Below, in pieces: positions 23,968 to 34,837 of a stretch of 64,000 bases of DNA. Source of the DNA: Atherix ibis (Eukaryota > Arthropoda > Insecta > Diptera > Athericidae); contig OY282607.1 of assembly GCA_958298945.1 (NCBI GenBank), positions 89,597,270-89,661,269 on the forward strand, given 5' to 3'. A program made the translations under genes and the position numbers. The notes beneath the pieces were generated by a model. It ran no database searches. It had not been told where the DNA came from and saw only the letters and a program-made list of their open reading frames with translations. Position 1 is the stretch's first letter; every line of letters begins with the position of its first letter.

Positions 23968-24575
23968 ATTTTTTTTTTTTTTTTTTATTTATTTAACAGG
24001 TTTTCATTTTCTACATTTGTACAATTTTTAACACATATATGCATTTTTATACACACATAGTCATGACAACACAGTCGCTCCTATGGAGCACATAACGGCA
24101 CTAGAAAACTCCGTTAACTCTCTTCCGTCTGACTTCTGCCTTAGGTACGGTCTTGAGGTACGGTCCGGATGCTTCCGTGAACTCTCTTCCATCTGCTTCT
24201 GCCTTTTGGGTTTTTTTGCCTGGGGTACGGTCTTGGGTTTTTGCCTGATGTACGGTTTTTGCCCTGAGTACGATGAAAGCCAAATGAGTTCTTGCCTGAG
24301 GTGCGGTCCGGATGATTATTCTTGTGCTGTTTCATGATAAGATGTTTTTTATGGCTTGCGGCTTATCAGGCCAGCGAAGCAACCCCCAGTGACGTTGGGG
24401 GACCCTACGGACTACATATGTAAGGCTTGTAGTTGGCCTCTCACCCCGGCACCAATCCCGAGATGGCGGCAGCGGGAGTCGAACCCGCTACCTACCTGCG
24501 ACACGCGGTTTTCTAGTCGTCACCCATCCGAGTACTAACCACGCCCAGTCCTGCTTAACCCGATTGCTAGTTTAA
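23968..24575 (-). mobile_element. SINE-like element with 5S-rRNA-like head and A-tail
   Basis: Read on the minus strand, the element begins near 24563 with GGTTAAGCAGGACTGGGCGT, GGTTAGTACTCGGATGGGTG, which closely resembles the internal control region of 5S rRNA genes (A box and C box). It continues through GCGGGTTCGACTCCCGC (24472-24488), a tRNA B-box-like GGTTCGAnnCC. The middle (24100-24330) contains imperfect internal repeats around GAAGCAGATGGAAGAGAGTT and GGACCGTACCTCAAGACCGT. It ends in a run of about 20 A at 23971-23989. Polarity, pol III-type boxes and A-tail fit a SINE of the 5S-derived (SINE3-like) kind. No clear target-site duplication is visible. Confidence 0.6.
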
Positions 24576-24672
24576 AAAATATTGTTAAAAATGAAGTCAC
24601 TGCGACTAAGCCAGAAAATACTGACAAGTTGGGTAAAGCAGCTCCCGAAGATTGGACTGCCATATATGTGTA

Positions 24673-25494
24673 CGAGGTCTGTTCAAAAAGTATCGCGAAT
24701 TTTTTTTTTTTTTCAAAAATTATTTATTTATTAATGAATATTTATTTTGTCCCCTTCATAATAATCCCCACCAGATAATATACACTTGTGCCAACGTTTT
24801 CTCAAATCCTCGAAGCAGTTCAAAAAATGATTTTTTTGTGATCTTGTTCAGATCCTCCTTCGATGCCGTCTTTATCTCCTCAATCGCAGCGTAACATCGT
24901 CCTTTCATGGGGCTCTTCAGTTTCGGAAACAAGAAGAAGTCACAGGAAACCAGATCTGGGGAATACGGTGACGGCAGCTTTATTTGTGTTCTTCCACAAA
25001 TCCAGGCGTTTCTGGCGGATTGCTTCGCACAACATGCGCATAACTTGCAGGTAATATTTCTTATTTACCGTTCTACCCTGTGGTAAGAACTCATGATATA
25101 TTACGCACTTTTTTCGGTCTTGGCTCATGCGGTCTTGGCTCATGCGGCAGCTTCCATTGGGATGATTGAGCTTTGGCTTCTACGTCAAAACCACAAACCC
25201 ATGATTCGTCACCAGTTATGACCCTCTGGAGCAAATTAAGGTCATCGCGGACAGAGTCCAACAGCTCCTTACTAATGTTAATGCGATGCTTTTTTTGGTC
25301 GAAATTGAGCAAAAATCGAGGACGAGCCAAAATACGTGCAAACAAAGCAGCTGTCAAAAATGAACCGAACATTTACAATAGCCAAACTTCTCGGCATAAG
25401 TGAGACACATGAGTACCAACATAACGCCACAAAAAAAAATCAAAAATTGAATATACGTAACGCGCGGAGATTCAAACTTTTTGAACAGACCTCG
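24673..25494 (-). mobile_element. mariner with true 3' end, internally deleted (copy B)
   Basis: The element is flanked by TA (24671-24672, 25495-25496) with termini CGAGGTCTGTTCAAAAAGTA and its inverse CTTTTTGAACAGACCTCG. It is the same family as copies A and C, with the same leader and the same fusion of leader to the FDQKKHRINI segment. Unlike them it keeps the real transposase 3' end. It therefore serves as the reference showing what A and C have lost. Confidence 0.88.
24700..25372 (-). pseudogene. mariner transposase with N-terminal and central deletions
   Basis: The minus-strand frame 25091-25372 has FDQKKHRINISKELLDSVRD, DLNLLQRVITGDESWVCGFD (first catalytic Asp) and AKAQSSQWKLPHEPRPHEPR, where HEPRP is duplicated. 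A second frame (24940-25143) has YHEFLPQGRTVNKKYYLQVM, AIRQKRLDLWKNTNKAAVTV. The block with the second catalytic Asp (normally LLHHDNAPAH) is deleted. After a frameshift CDFFLFPKLKSPMKGRCYA with IEEIKTASKEDLNKITKKSF marks the third catalytic region and C-terminus. The HTH half is missing. It cannot be active. Confidence 0.85.
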
Positions 25495-25499
25495 TATGT

Positions 25500-27150
25500 A
25501 TGGTAAGCTGTAAATATAAGTAAAGGAAATGCTGCAAATTATCAAAAAATACTACAATTTTTTATTCAACTGCCTTAACCACGTTTTTCTATTTTAATAA
25601 ATGTGCAGCTATATGGATATTTTTTTTTACATATTTAATGTCATTTAAAATTATATATTTAATCCTTTTGTGTAGATTTCATTTTATATTTTTTTAATAT
25701 ATATAAAATAAAATATAATTTCGTTTTTTAATATTGAGCAGCGTATTGTTATTATTTTGTATGCATCAACAAATTTGAAAGCAAATTGGCAGAACATGCA
25801 AATTAACACTTATTGTATAATTAGTTTTAATTAAATATAACCGATGCTTATAGCAATTTATCTATAAAAATACGCAAGGAAAACTGGTCGATTGTCCTAA
25901 TATTAATATGAAAACGGTTGAATTATTTTTAAATTTTTCACTTACACTCACAAAGTAGGCATTTTCCTCATTTTTATTTTAATATTATTGTTCATAAGAA
26001 TATTTATTTCTAAATATTATTTTCTAAAACATAAAAGCCATTATGTAAAATGAATGTTTTTAAATATTGTGGAACCTTATTACCTTCCATACAGCATAGC
26101 CAATACACCAACCGTTCTGTGTTCATTTTCTCCTTCTCGTAATTTGTCCTAATTTTCTACAAAAATAAAACTATTTTCACTAATAAAAAAATACAAAAAT
26201 CAATTACAAAACGACTATAGAGTGAAAAAAAAAATCTTTAATAATTTAAATGCAAATAAAAATGTAGAAAATTTATTATAAATAAACATCATCAATTGAT
26301 ACTTTATTACCTGCTGTGAAACTGATTCCACCATTAAAAATTTTCACATTTCTGGATATTACACATTAATTTGTTATTTTATTTATTCTGTTTGATTATG
26401 TTTTTTTATTTACAATTTGTTATAATTTTTCTTTTTTATTAAAAGGATCAAAATACTCTCAAAAATTATATTAAAATATAAAAAAAGAGAAGAATAAAAA
26501 AATTAAACGATTGAAAACGAGTTGAATCGGTAATAAAATTCGAATTGCAAAAATTTTAATTTCAACATTAAATGGAGACGACCAAATATCTTTTAATGAT
26601 GCATTTTTATGAGACACATTATTTTTTTTTATTTCAATAATTTTTCTTTTCATGTTTTTTTTTATAGATACTGTCATTGAGTGCGATGTTTGAGATATTT
26701 TTTATCGTTTACTGTGTGCGTATTACTTGAATTTTACAAATAAAAACAAACAAAATATTTTATGGAATATTGGGGGAAGTTGGAAGCTCACTTTTCACAC
26801 AATTTTGATGGAAACTTAATGCTCGAATTGTTAGGGATTTTTTAAAATGATATTAATTACGATTGAAGAGCAAGGATATTTTGTGGGAATGGAAATTTAC
26901 TGGTATTTTGTTTTAAAATTAATTTGATTAAAATACGATACACGAAATAAATTTCATTACAGCTCGTACGGCTATAAATATGTAAATTCAAACCATAAAA
27001 ATATTTTCTGCAAATGAAAAATTTGATGATATTTTTTTATTCAATTAATTAATTTTCTGCCAACGAAAGCAAGAATTTGTTAATTTGTTTTTCCAATCAA
27101 AATATATTAATAACAACCCCTGCCAAAAATACCCCTGTTTAAATGCAGCT
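25500..27150. other. AT-rich DNA, no gene recognised
   Basis: A/T-rich sequence with frequent homopolymers. The frame at 26471-26677 is Lys/Ile/Asn-rich by composition. I see nothing to annotate. Confidence 0.6.
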
Positions 27151-27156
27151 AAATTA

Positions 27157-30100
27157 TTATACTGAAAATTTTTACGGAAAATATTTACGGAAAATTTTTA
27201 CAGCAAATTTTTTTCCTATAAATTTTTTTAATGGAATTTTTTTTAATGAACATTTTTTTTCTGCAAATTGTTTTTACTGAACATTTTTTATTAAAAATTT
27301 TTCTTGCTGAATTTTTTTTTTTTTTAATTTTTACAAAACATTTTTACGGACAATTTTTGCAGAAAATTTTTACAGAAAATTCTTACTGAAAATTTGTAAC
27401 TCCAAATTTTTTAAATGCAAATTATTTTTACTGAACATTATTTTACTCCAAAATTGTTTGCTGAAGATTTTTTTACTGAAAACTTTTTAGTGCAAATTGA
27501 TTTATGTTACTGTAAATTTTTTTAAGGCAAATTTTTGACTGAAATTTTTTTTTCTTTAAATTATTTTACTGCAAATTTTTTTACAGAAAATTTTTACTGA
27601 AAATTTCTACTAAACATTTTTCCTGTAAATTTTTGCTGAAAATATTGACAAAATATTTTTTTTAATGAAGATTTTTTTATTGAAAATTTTTTTACTGCAA
27701 GTTTTTTTACTGCAAATTTTTATACCAAACTTTTGCCGAAAATTTTTACGGAAAATTGTATTGCCCGCCAATTTGTTACCGTAAATTTTTTTAATGCCAA
27801 TTTTTTTACTGCAAATTTTTTACTGCAAATAGTTTTTCTTCAAATTTGTTTGATACAAATTTATACTCAAATTTTTATTGAAAATATTTTTACTGCAAAT
27901 AAAAACTGATATATTTTATTGCAAAGTTTTATTGTACATTTTTACTGAAAATATTTACTGAATATCTTTTTACTGAACATTTTTTACTGAAACTTTTCTT
28001 GCTGAACATTTGCAAATTTTAACTGAAGATGTTTTTTACTAAAAATTTTTTATTAAAAATTTGTTTATTGAAAATTTTTTACTGCAAATTTTTTTACTGT
28101 AGACTTTTTCCTGCAAATTAAATCTGAAATATTTTGCTGGAAATTTACTGCGAATTAAAATTGAAATATTTTGCTAGAAATTTTTATTGCAAATTTTACC
28201 GAAATTTTGTTACTGCAAATTTTAACTGAAGATTATTTTATTAAAGTTTTTTTATTAAAAATTTTTCTTGCTGAATTTTTTTTTTTTTTAATTTTTACAA
28301 AACATTTTTACGGACAATTTTTGCAGAAAATTTTTACAGAAAATTCTTACTGAAAATTTGTAACTCCAAATTTTTTAAATGCAAATTATTTTTACTGAAC
28401 ATTATTTTACTCCAAAATTGTTTGCTGAAGATTTTTTTACTGAAAACTTTTTAGTGCAAATTGATTTATGTTACTGTAAATTTCTTTAAGGCAAATTTTT
28501 GACTGAAATTTTTTTTTCTTTAAATTATTTTACTGCAAATTTTTTTACAGAAAATTTTTACTGAAAATTTCTACTAAACATTTTTCCTGTAAATTTTTGC
28601 TGAAAATATTGACAAAATATTTTTTTTAATGAAGATTTTTTTATTGAAAATTTTTTTACTGCAAGTTTTTTTACTGCAAATTTTTATACCAAACTTTTGC
28701 CGAAAATTTTTACGGAAAATTGTATTGCCCGCCAATTTGTTACCGTAAATTTTTTTAATGCCAATTTTTTTACTGCAAATTTTTTACTGCAAATAGTTTT
28801 TCTTCAAATTTGTTTGATACAAATTTATACTCAAATTTTTATTGAAAATATTTTTACTGCAAATAAAAACTGATATATTTTATTGCAAAGTTTTATTGTA
28901 CATTTTTACTGAAAATATTTACTGAATATCTTTTTACTGAACATTTTTTACTGAAACTTTTCTTGCTGAACATTTGCAAATTTTAACTGAAGATGTTTTT
29001 TACTAAAAATTTTTTATTAAAAATTTGTTTATTGAAAATTTTTTACTGCAAATTTTTTTACTGTAGACTTTTTCCTGCAAATTAAATCTGAAATATTTTG
29101 CTGGAAATTTACTGCGAATTAAAACTGAAATATTTTGCTAGAAATTTTTATTGCAAATTTTACCGAAATTTTGTTACTGCAAATTTTAACTGAAGATTAT
29201 TTTATTAAAGTTTTTTTATTAAAAATTTGTATATTGAAAAATATTTTTTTTGGAAATTTTTTTACTGAAGATTTTTTGCTGAAAATTTAAAAATTTTCTG
29301 AATAAAATTTTTTTAAATGGTAATTACTAAAAATTTTTTATTGAAAATTTTGTTACTGAGTATTTTTTTAATAAAAATTTTTAATGTAATTTTTTTTACT
29401 GCACATTTTTACTGAAAATTTTTAATAAAGATTTTTGATTAAAAATTTTATGAATAAAAATTTTTTTACTGATAATTATTTTACTAAAATTTTTTTATTG
29501 AAAATTTTGTTACTGCAGACTTTTTTACTAAAGATTTTGTACTGAAAAATATTTTGCTGCAAATTTTTATTGCAAATTTTACCGAAATTTTGTTACTGCA
29601 AATTTTAACCGAAGATTATTTTATTAAAGTTTTGTTAATAAAACTTTGTTTATTGAAGATTTTTTATTGAAAACTAAAAATTTTCTGAATTAAAATTTTT
29701 TTACTGATAATTACTAAAAATTTTTTTACTGCGAATTTTTTTACTGCAAATTTTTACTGAAAATTTCTACTTAAGATTTTTATTAAAGATTTTTCATTAA
29801 AAATTTTATGAAAAAAAATTTTTTTACTGATTATTATTTTACTAAAATTTTTTTATTGAAAATGTTGTTACTGAATATTTTTTTACTAAAAATTTTTACT
29901 GTAGTTTTTTTTTACTGCAAATTTTTTTACTGCCATCTTTTTTACTACAAATTTTTACATAAATTTTCTTACTGCATTTTTTATTAAAAATTTGTTTAAT
30001 GAAAATTTGTTTTCTGCAAATTTCTTTACCGAAAATTTTTATTGCAAAAATATACCGAAAATTTTTTATTGAACATTTTACTGAAGATATTTTTACTGAA

Positions 30101-30180
30101 GGTTTTTTCACTTAAGATGCTTTAATAAAAATTTAGTTAATGAAAATTTTTTTTACTGAGAATTAAGTTACTAAAAATTT
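27157..30180. repeat. AAATTTTTACTG-type minisatellite, 3.0 kb
   Basis: The array is built from 12-14-bp units of the form (A/G)CAAATTTTTACTG or GAAAATTTTTACTG with variable T-run length. The many 60-70-codon frames rich in Lys/Phe/Ile come from the repeat and are not genes. Larger repeats are superimposed, including a 964-bp duplication and blocks shared with 33.5-34.8 kb. The strand is constant: T-rich arms followed by ACTG on plus throughout. Confidence 0.93.
27287..29214. repeat. near-perfect 964-bp direct duplication inside the minisatellite
   Basis: Bases 27287-28250 are repeated at 28251-29214 with the same order of variant units. I noticed only a few single-base differences (for example a T versus C in the TAAATTTxTTTAAGGC block and in GAATTAAAAxTGAAAT). 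Such identity across ~75 irregular units implies one recent duplication, or an assembly effect. Confidence 0.9.
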
Positions 30181-30300
30181 TATTTTACAAAAAGTACAAA
30201 TTTTTTAAATATAAAATGTTAATAAAATTTTATTATTAATATTAAAACAATCCTTAGAATATTATGAAAAAGTATTCCGCTGTTAATTTATCTCTTACCA
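29830..30300. repeat. array end plus flank, repeated at 34.34-34.82 kb
   Basis: The last ~350 bp of the array and about 120 bp of non-array DNA beyond it (AAAAGTACAAATTTTTTAAA, ATAAAATGTTAATA, AATCCTTAGAATATTAT, AAGTATTCCGCTGTT, ATTTATCTCTTACCAA) recur almost unchanged 4.5 kb downstream. Similarity ends sharply after CTCTTACCAA. Confidence 0.9.
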
Positions 30301-32000
30301 AATAATTAATTTATTGTGTGTTTTAGATATAAATAGTATTGTGAATTAATTTAACCTTCTACATCCTCTTTGTATCATTAAACTTCTGAAATAAATTCTT
30401 AGCTATTTTATAATTAAAAACTAATTTCATAAACATTCCAATTGAATTCGAGCAGGCGTTTTTTAAATGCCACTTGAACAAATGATATTTAACTAGCCAT
30501 TATCTGTACGCCTCTTCTATTTTCTATCTAATAAACTACAGAAAGGAAAAAAATCTGAATCTATTCTGTTTAGTCTCAATTGATATTATTATCAATAAAA
30601 TATGTTTTCTCCGCCATAAATTCTGGTTAATATTTCATCGTAAACATAAATTTAACATCATCATCGTTTACAAATTATCAAGAATCATTTTCACGGAGTC
30701 GTCAACTACGGCCATGTTGTTGAGATTCGATCCAAAACTTTGAAGGCCTCGAATAGTCTCAGTCGCCTGGATATGTATAGTCTACAATCGAGATTTATTT
30801 TGTGTTACTAGCTATTATTGATCAATAGTTGGCAGTATTAAAAATTAATTGTAATTTCGATGTTTTTATTGTACGCGTTCGAATTTTTATTGTAGCGTAT
30901 ACTATTCCGTCGTTAGTGTCTCTCCATAACGAAAATGTTTACATTTTTCATCGTTGTTGGTCGGAAAGTATTTTATTACGAAATTTTATTAGATTACCCA
31001 TTTTGGACACTTTTCAAAATATTTATACAATCAAGAGTTTACCACATTTTTACACTAAATTAATTTTATTTATAACTGTTGCGTTCTGGTGGCAACCATC
31101 CTTGGTACCTCTTATACCTGATACCCCATGTACATACGTCCTTGTTCCATAATTTTATTATAAAACTTTCCAGGCGATTATAAATTAAAACATTTTTTTA
31201 ATTTATATTGCTTGGCATGATCATATTTTATATTCGAACACTACTTTTATGAGAGTTTGTTTTACCTAATGAAGCTGACAAATGTCCAACTGTGCTGATA
31301 ATTTTAATTATTCTCTTTTTTGGAAATGTTTGAAAATTAAGAATCCATAAAAAATAGTTAATTTTACGATGAAAATACTTTTGTTTAAATTGTTAGAGCA
31401 TTTAACAAGAAGATGGGAAACTATTAAATTATTATAAATTAAAAATGTAATAAAATCAGTATCGTTTTTATATTGTCTCGTTATCAGAAAACAAGTTGTA
31501 TTAATAATTTTATAGTTACTGTTTTTATTAGTCAAGATTTATTTGGATTTTTTATACTTTTATAATAAATTAGATAAAAAAATGTCTATAGACAAATTCT
31601 TTTTAATTATTTATTATTTTGCCATTTTTATGAGATTTTCTTTTCTTTGAATTTTATTTATATTCGCGTTTAAGATTTTTATCATTTTTCCCATAGAATA
31701 TTAAGAAAAAATATTTTTGTTGATATATGAAATTGATAAAATTTGTTTTATGTTTAAGAAATTTGAAAATAATTATTTTTATATAACACACCATAAATCA
31801 AGATTTTTATGAGTCATTTAAAATGGCAAATTTTGATTATATCACGATTAGATATTGTATTTGATGGTTTTTATTTACCATTTGAGATAAAAATATCTTT
31901 ATATTGATATAAAAAATATCTTTTATGTTTCAGTTTGAATACAATTGATTTGAGAAATAAAATTCTTTTCATTTGTGATATTGTTGGAAATATAATTTTA
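30300..32000. other. AT-rich DNA, no gene recognised
   Basis: The longest frame (30829-31152, 107 codons) is Ile/Phe/Leu-rich with no domain I recognise. There is no splice or promoter evidence I can defend. Confidence 0.5.
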
Positions 32001-32004
32001 TATA

Positions 32005-32085
32005 TGAGATGTGCTAGAAAAGTAATGAGACTAATTTTTTATGGTAACATCTTCGAAAAGTTGTTCCTTTTAGCAGCTAAATATA
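32005..32085 (-). mobile_element. terminal scrap of a mariner-like element (tentative)
   Basis: GATGTGCTAGAAAAGTAATG followed by AGACTAATTTTTTATGGTAA resembles the outer end of insect mariner-like elements whose termini read TGTG(C/T)CAGAAAAGTAATGAGAC. Just inside, on minus, AGCTGCTAAAAGGAACAACT fits a decayed transposase C-terminus (AAKxxNFE). The left end at 40.54 kb has a similar terminus. The frame 31935-32252 that crosses this region is not a protein. Confidence 0.4.
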
Positions 32086-32744
32086 GGAGGGGCATTGTTA
32101 GCTATTTTAGAAATAATGCTGGAAGGCTACAACTGAAATCGCCTTCAGCTAATCAAGACGATGTTTTTTCAAGGTTTTTTTTTGAAACCTTGGAGAAGGA
32201 CAACAGTCAGACAGATTTAGATCAGGAGAATTGGGAACTGAAGGGTCAGTAAAATTTCGTCATTGCAATGCATCGAAGTATCTGCAATGTCCGATCTAGC
32301 ACGAAGACGTATTTTGAGCCTTTTAAGGACGTCTTTATATACATTTTTTTATGAACAATCCCCTCTTTGCCAACCTTCAAAACCCCCCTCCCCTCCCTAG
32401 CCAAAAAAATTATTGTTAATGCCAACGTTGCAACTTTTTAATATTAAAACTGGTCGACTTACCAATTTAAACACCGAATTTAATGGCCGAGACTTGCTGG
32501 AAATGTCGGTATTCAATTTTCCTTCGCTTACCATACTCTATAGGGTCCGAGTATACGAACAATTTATATGCTGAAAAATTATGTAGTATTATCAGATAGT
32601 GATGCCAGTTTAATAAAATTTTTGCCACACTTCGTATGAAATGTGAAGACGAAATATCCTAAATGCTGGACTAGTTGTTGGATGGCCCCCTTAGACGTAT
32701 TGATTTAACAGGGGACTAATTTACGAACTTATCAAACTGTTTCG

Positions 32745-32935
32745 CTCAAAAATTCTGACCATAACATCAAAGTTACTGCTGTATAGGACACTAAATCTGT
32801 TAGACATCATGTATTCTTTGAAAACTCAGGGTCTCAGAAAATAACATTACAAACTCTTATCTGCGTTTGAGAGGAGAATCCTATAGAGAATTTTTGGCCA
32901 CTTACATGACGACAATTAATTTCGGAGCCCCGTCT
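32745..32935 (+). pseudogene. non-LTR retrotransposon post-RT fragment
   Basis: One plus-strand frame with two stops reads KILTITSKLLLYRTLNLLDI, MYSLKTQGLRK, then HYKLLSAFERRIL and RIFGHLHDDN. This matches the SRxLKxxLYKTLIRPVxLYGSETWxLTxxxxxxLxxFERKILRxIFGP region of arthropod non-LTR elements. The FERRIL-RIFG motif is the same block found at 12.56 kb. No catalytic region is present upstream. It joins at 32935 to a repeat also found at 40.79 kb. Confidence 0.7.
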
Positions 32936-33095
32936 ATTATTGAAAGTGTAAATTCTTCGGTGGCAAAAAATTTTTTTGGAGTGCTAAGAAATAGCGGAAA
33001 AGGAGCCCAACTTAGGGAAGACTTCCATATCGAAAGCTTATGTTAATGTGGTAAGATTGAATGCTCTTGTAACATCAAACTGTTTATTAACATTG
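32935..33095 (+). repeat. dispersed repeat shared with 40.79 kb
   Basis: About 150 bp from GTCTATTATTGAAAGTG through AAATTTTTTTGGA, AAGAAATAGCGGAAAAGGAG, to ATGATTGAxxxCTTTTGTAxxATCAAAC align with 40787-40935. The left neighbours differ (a retroelement fragment here, a mariner end there), so the boundary near 32935 is a real repeat edge. Confidence 0.7.
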
Positions 33096-33099
33096 AAAC

Positions 33100-33260
33100 C
33101 AATGAGCAATTTCTGGAAATGCTGAGATAACGGTCTCTCTATCATAATAAAATATTATACATTTCTATTGAAAATTATTAAATTCTGAAAATAAATTTTT
33201 TTTTAAAAGATACAAAAAGAAATTTTAAGAAAAAAATAAAACGGGTCCAACAAAGTCAAA
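33100..33260. other. short AT-rich spacer
   Basis: Nothing is recognised in this spacer. Confidence 0.5.
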
Positions 33261-33261
33261 C

Positions 33262-33500
33262 CCAAATCATCTGTGGTGGGCTGGACACTTTACCCACAAA
33301 GATGAAAAAGATCCTTCCCGAAAAGTCTACAGTGGCGCCATCTATGGTCTTAAAAGGTAAAGTAAGCCATGCCTTTGGATGCAAAAAAAAATGCTGAGAG
33401 TATCGAGCTATTCTAGAAAAATGGAAGTCTGGGGTTTTTTGATTAAGTAGGCTTAGACCATAATCTCGATTGTCGCGCCGTTGATAATGATAATATTGAT
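33262..33500 (+). pseudogene. non-LTR ORF2 tail, left bracket of the minisatellite
   Basis: The plus strand reads LWWAGHFTHKDEKDPSRKVY, SGAIYGLKR, corresponding to the LRWAGHVxRMDExRPxRKVxxGxxxGxR block near the end of many arthropod non-LTR ORF2 proteins. After a frameshift the end reads NGSLGFFD-VGLDHNLDCRAV and DNDNIDF, where similarity passes straight into the minisatellite. The same segment recurs at 34838-35072 on the far side of the array. A variant of the final part is at 12.82-12.89 kb. Confidence 0.65.
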
Positions 33501-34715
33501 TTTTACTGCAAATTTTTTACTACAAATTGTTTTACTGAAAATGTTTTTATTGCTATTGTTTTTACTGAAAATTAAAACTGAAATTTTTATTGCTAAGTTT
33601 TATTTCAAATTTTTACAAAAAATATTTACTGAAAAGCTTTTTACTGAATATTTTTTACTAAAGATTTTTTTGCTGAAAATTTTTATTGCAAATTTTTACC
33701 GAAATTTTGTTATTGCAAATTTTAGCGGAAGATATTTTTACTAAAGATTTTTTATTAAAAATTTGTTTATTGAAAAATTTTTTACTGCAAATTTTTTTAC
33801 TGTAGATTTTTTATTGAAAATTTTCTTACTGAAGACCTTTTTATTAAAGATTTTGTACTGAAAAATATTTTGCTATAAATTTTTATTGCAAATTTTACCG
33901 AAATTTTTGTTACTGCAAATTTTTACTGAAGATTATTTTATTAAAGTTTTCTTAATAAAAATTTATTTATTGAAAATTTTTTTTTATTGCTGAATGAAAA
34001 TTTTTTTACTGATTATTAAAATTACTAACATTTTTTTTATTTGAAAATTTTGCTACTGAGTATTTTTTAATAAAAATTTTTTAGTGTAATTTTTTTACTG
34101 CAACTTTTTTTACTGCAAATATTTACTAAAGATTATTTTATTAAGGTTTTGTTATTAAAAATTTGTTTATTGAAAATTTTTTTTATTGAAAATTTTTTTT
34201 TTTTGCTGAATGAAAATTTTTTTACTGATAATTACAAAAAATTTTTGAATTGTAATTTTTGTTGCTGAGTCATTTTTTAATAAAAATTTTTACTAAAAAT
34301 TTTTCAATAAAAATTTTATGTAGAAAATTTTTTTACTGATAATTATTTTACTAAAATTTTTTTATTGAAAATGTTGTTACTGAATATTTTTTTACTAAAA
34401 ATTTTTACTGTAGTTTTTTTTTACTGCAAATTTTTTTACTGCCATCTTTTTTACTACAAATTTTTACATAAATTTTCTTACTGCATTTTTTATTAAAAAT
34501 TTGTTTAATGAAAATATGTTTTCTGCAAATTTCTTTACCGAAAGTTTTTATTGCAAAAATATACCGAAAATTTTTTATTGAACATTTTACTGAAGATATT
34601 TTTACTGAAGGTTTTTTCACTAAAGATGCTTTAATAAAAATTTAGTTAATGAAAATTTTTTTTACTGATAAATATTTTACTAAAAATTTTATACTGAAAA
34701 TTTTGTTACAAAAAG
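33500..34715. repeat. AAATTTTTACTG-type minisatellite, 1.2 kb
   Basis: The units and strand are the same as in the 27-30-kb array. Its last ~370 bp and flank are nearly identical to 29.83-30.30 kb. It is bracketed by two direct copies of a retroelement tail (33262-33500 and 34838-35072). Confidence 0.92.
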
Positions 34716-34820
34716 TACAAATTTTTTAAATATAAAATGTTAATATAATTTTATTATTAATATTTAAACAATCCTTAGAATATTATTAAAAAGTATTCCG
34801 CTGTTTATTTATCTCTTACC
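34340..34820. repeat. second copy of the array-end block
   Basis: This is the partner of 29830-30300, with a few substitutions and one small insertion near 34690. Confidence 0.9.
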
Positions 34821-34837
34821 AAGCTTAACAAACTGTG

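Noticed and set aside
24356..24538. 60-codon plus frame through the GC-rich block
   Set aside because: It is antisense to the SINE-like element with its 5S- and tRNA-like boxes, so it is not a protein gene.
24480..24563. Genuine 5S rRNA or tRNA gene
   Set aside because: Only the internal-control part of 5S is recognisable, the 5' and 3' thirds do not match, and no cloverleaf forms around the B-box-like sequence.
29896..30111. Pair of almost identical 71-codon Lys/Ile-rich frames (also 34405-34620)
   Set aside because: The conservation is explained by duplication of the array end; the residues follow from the minisatellite unit.
27157..30180. CRISPR-like short direct repeats
   Set aside because: Units are 12-14 bp with no unique spacers, no cas genes and a eukaryotic context; this is a minisatellite.
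31935..32252. 105-codon plus frame
   Set aside because: It crosses a mariner-type terminus and a decayed C-terminus on the other strand, with no domain of its own.
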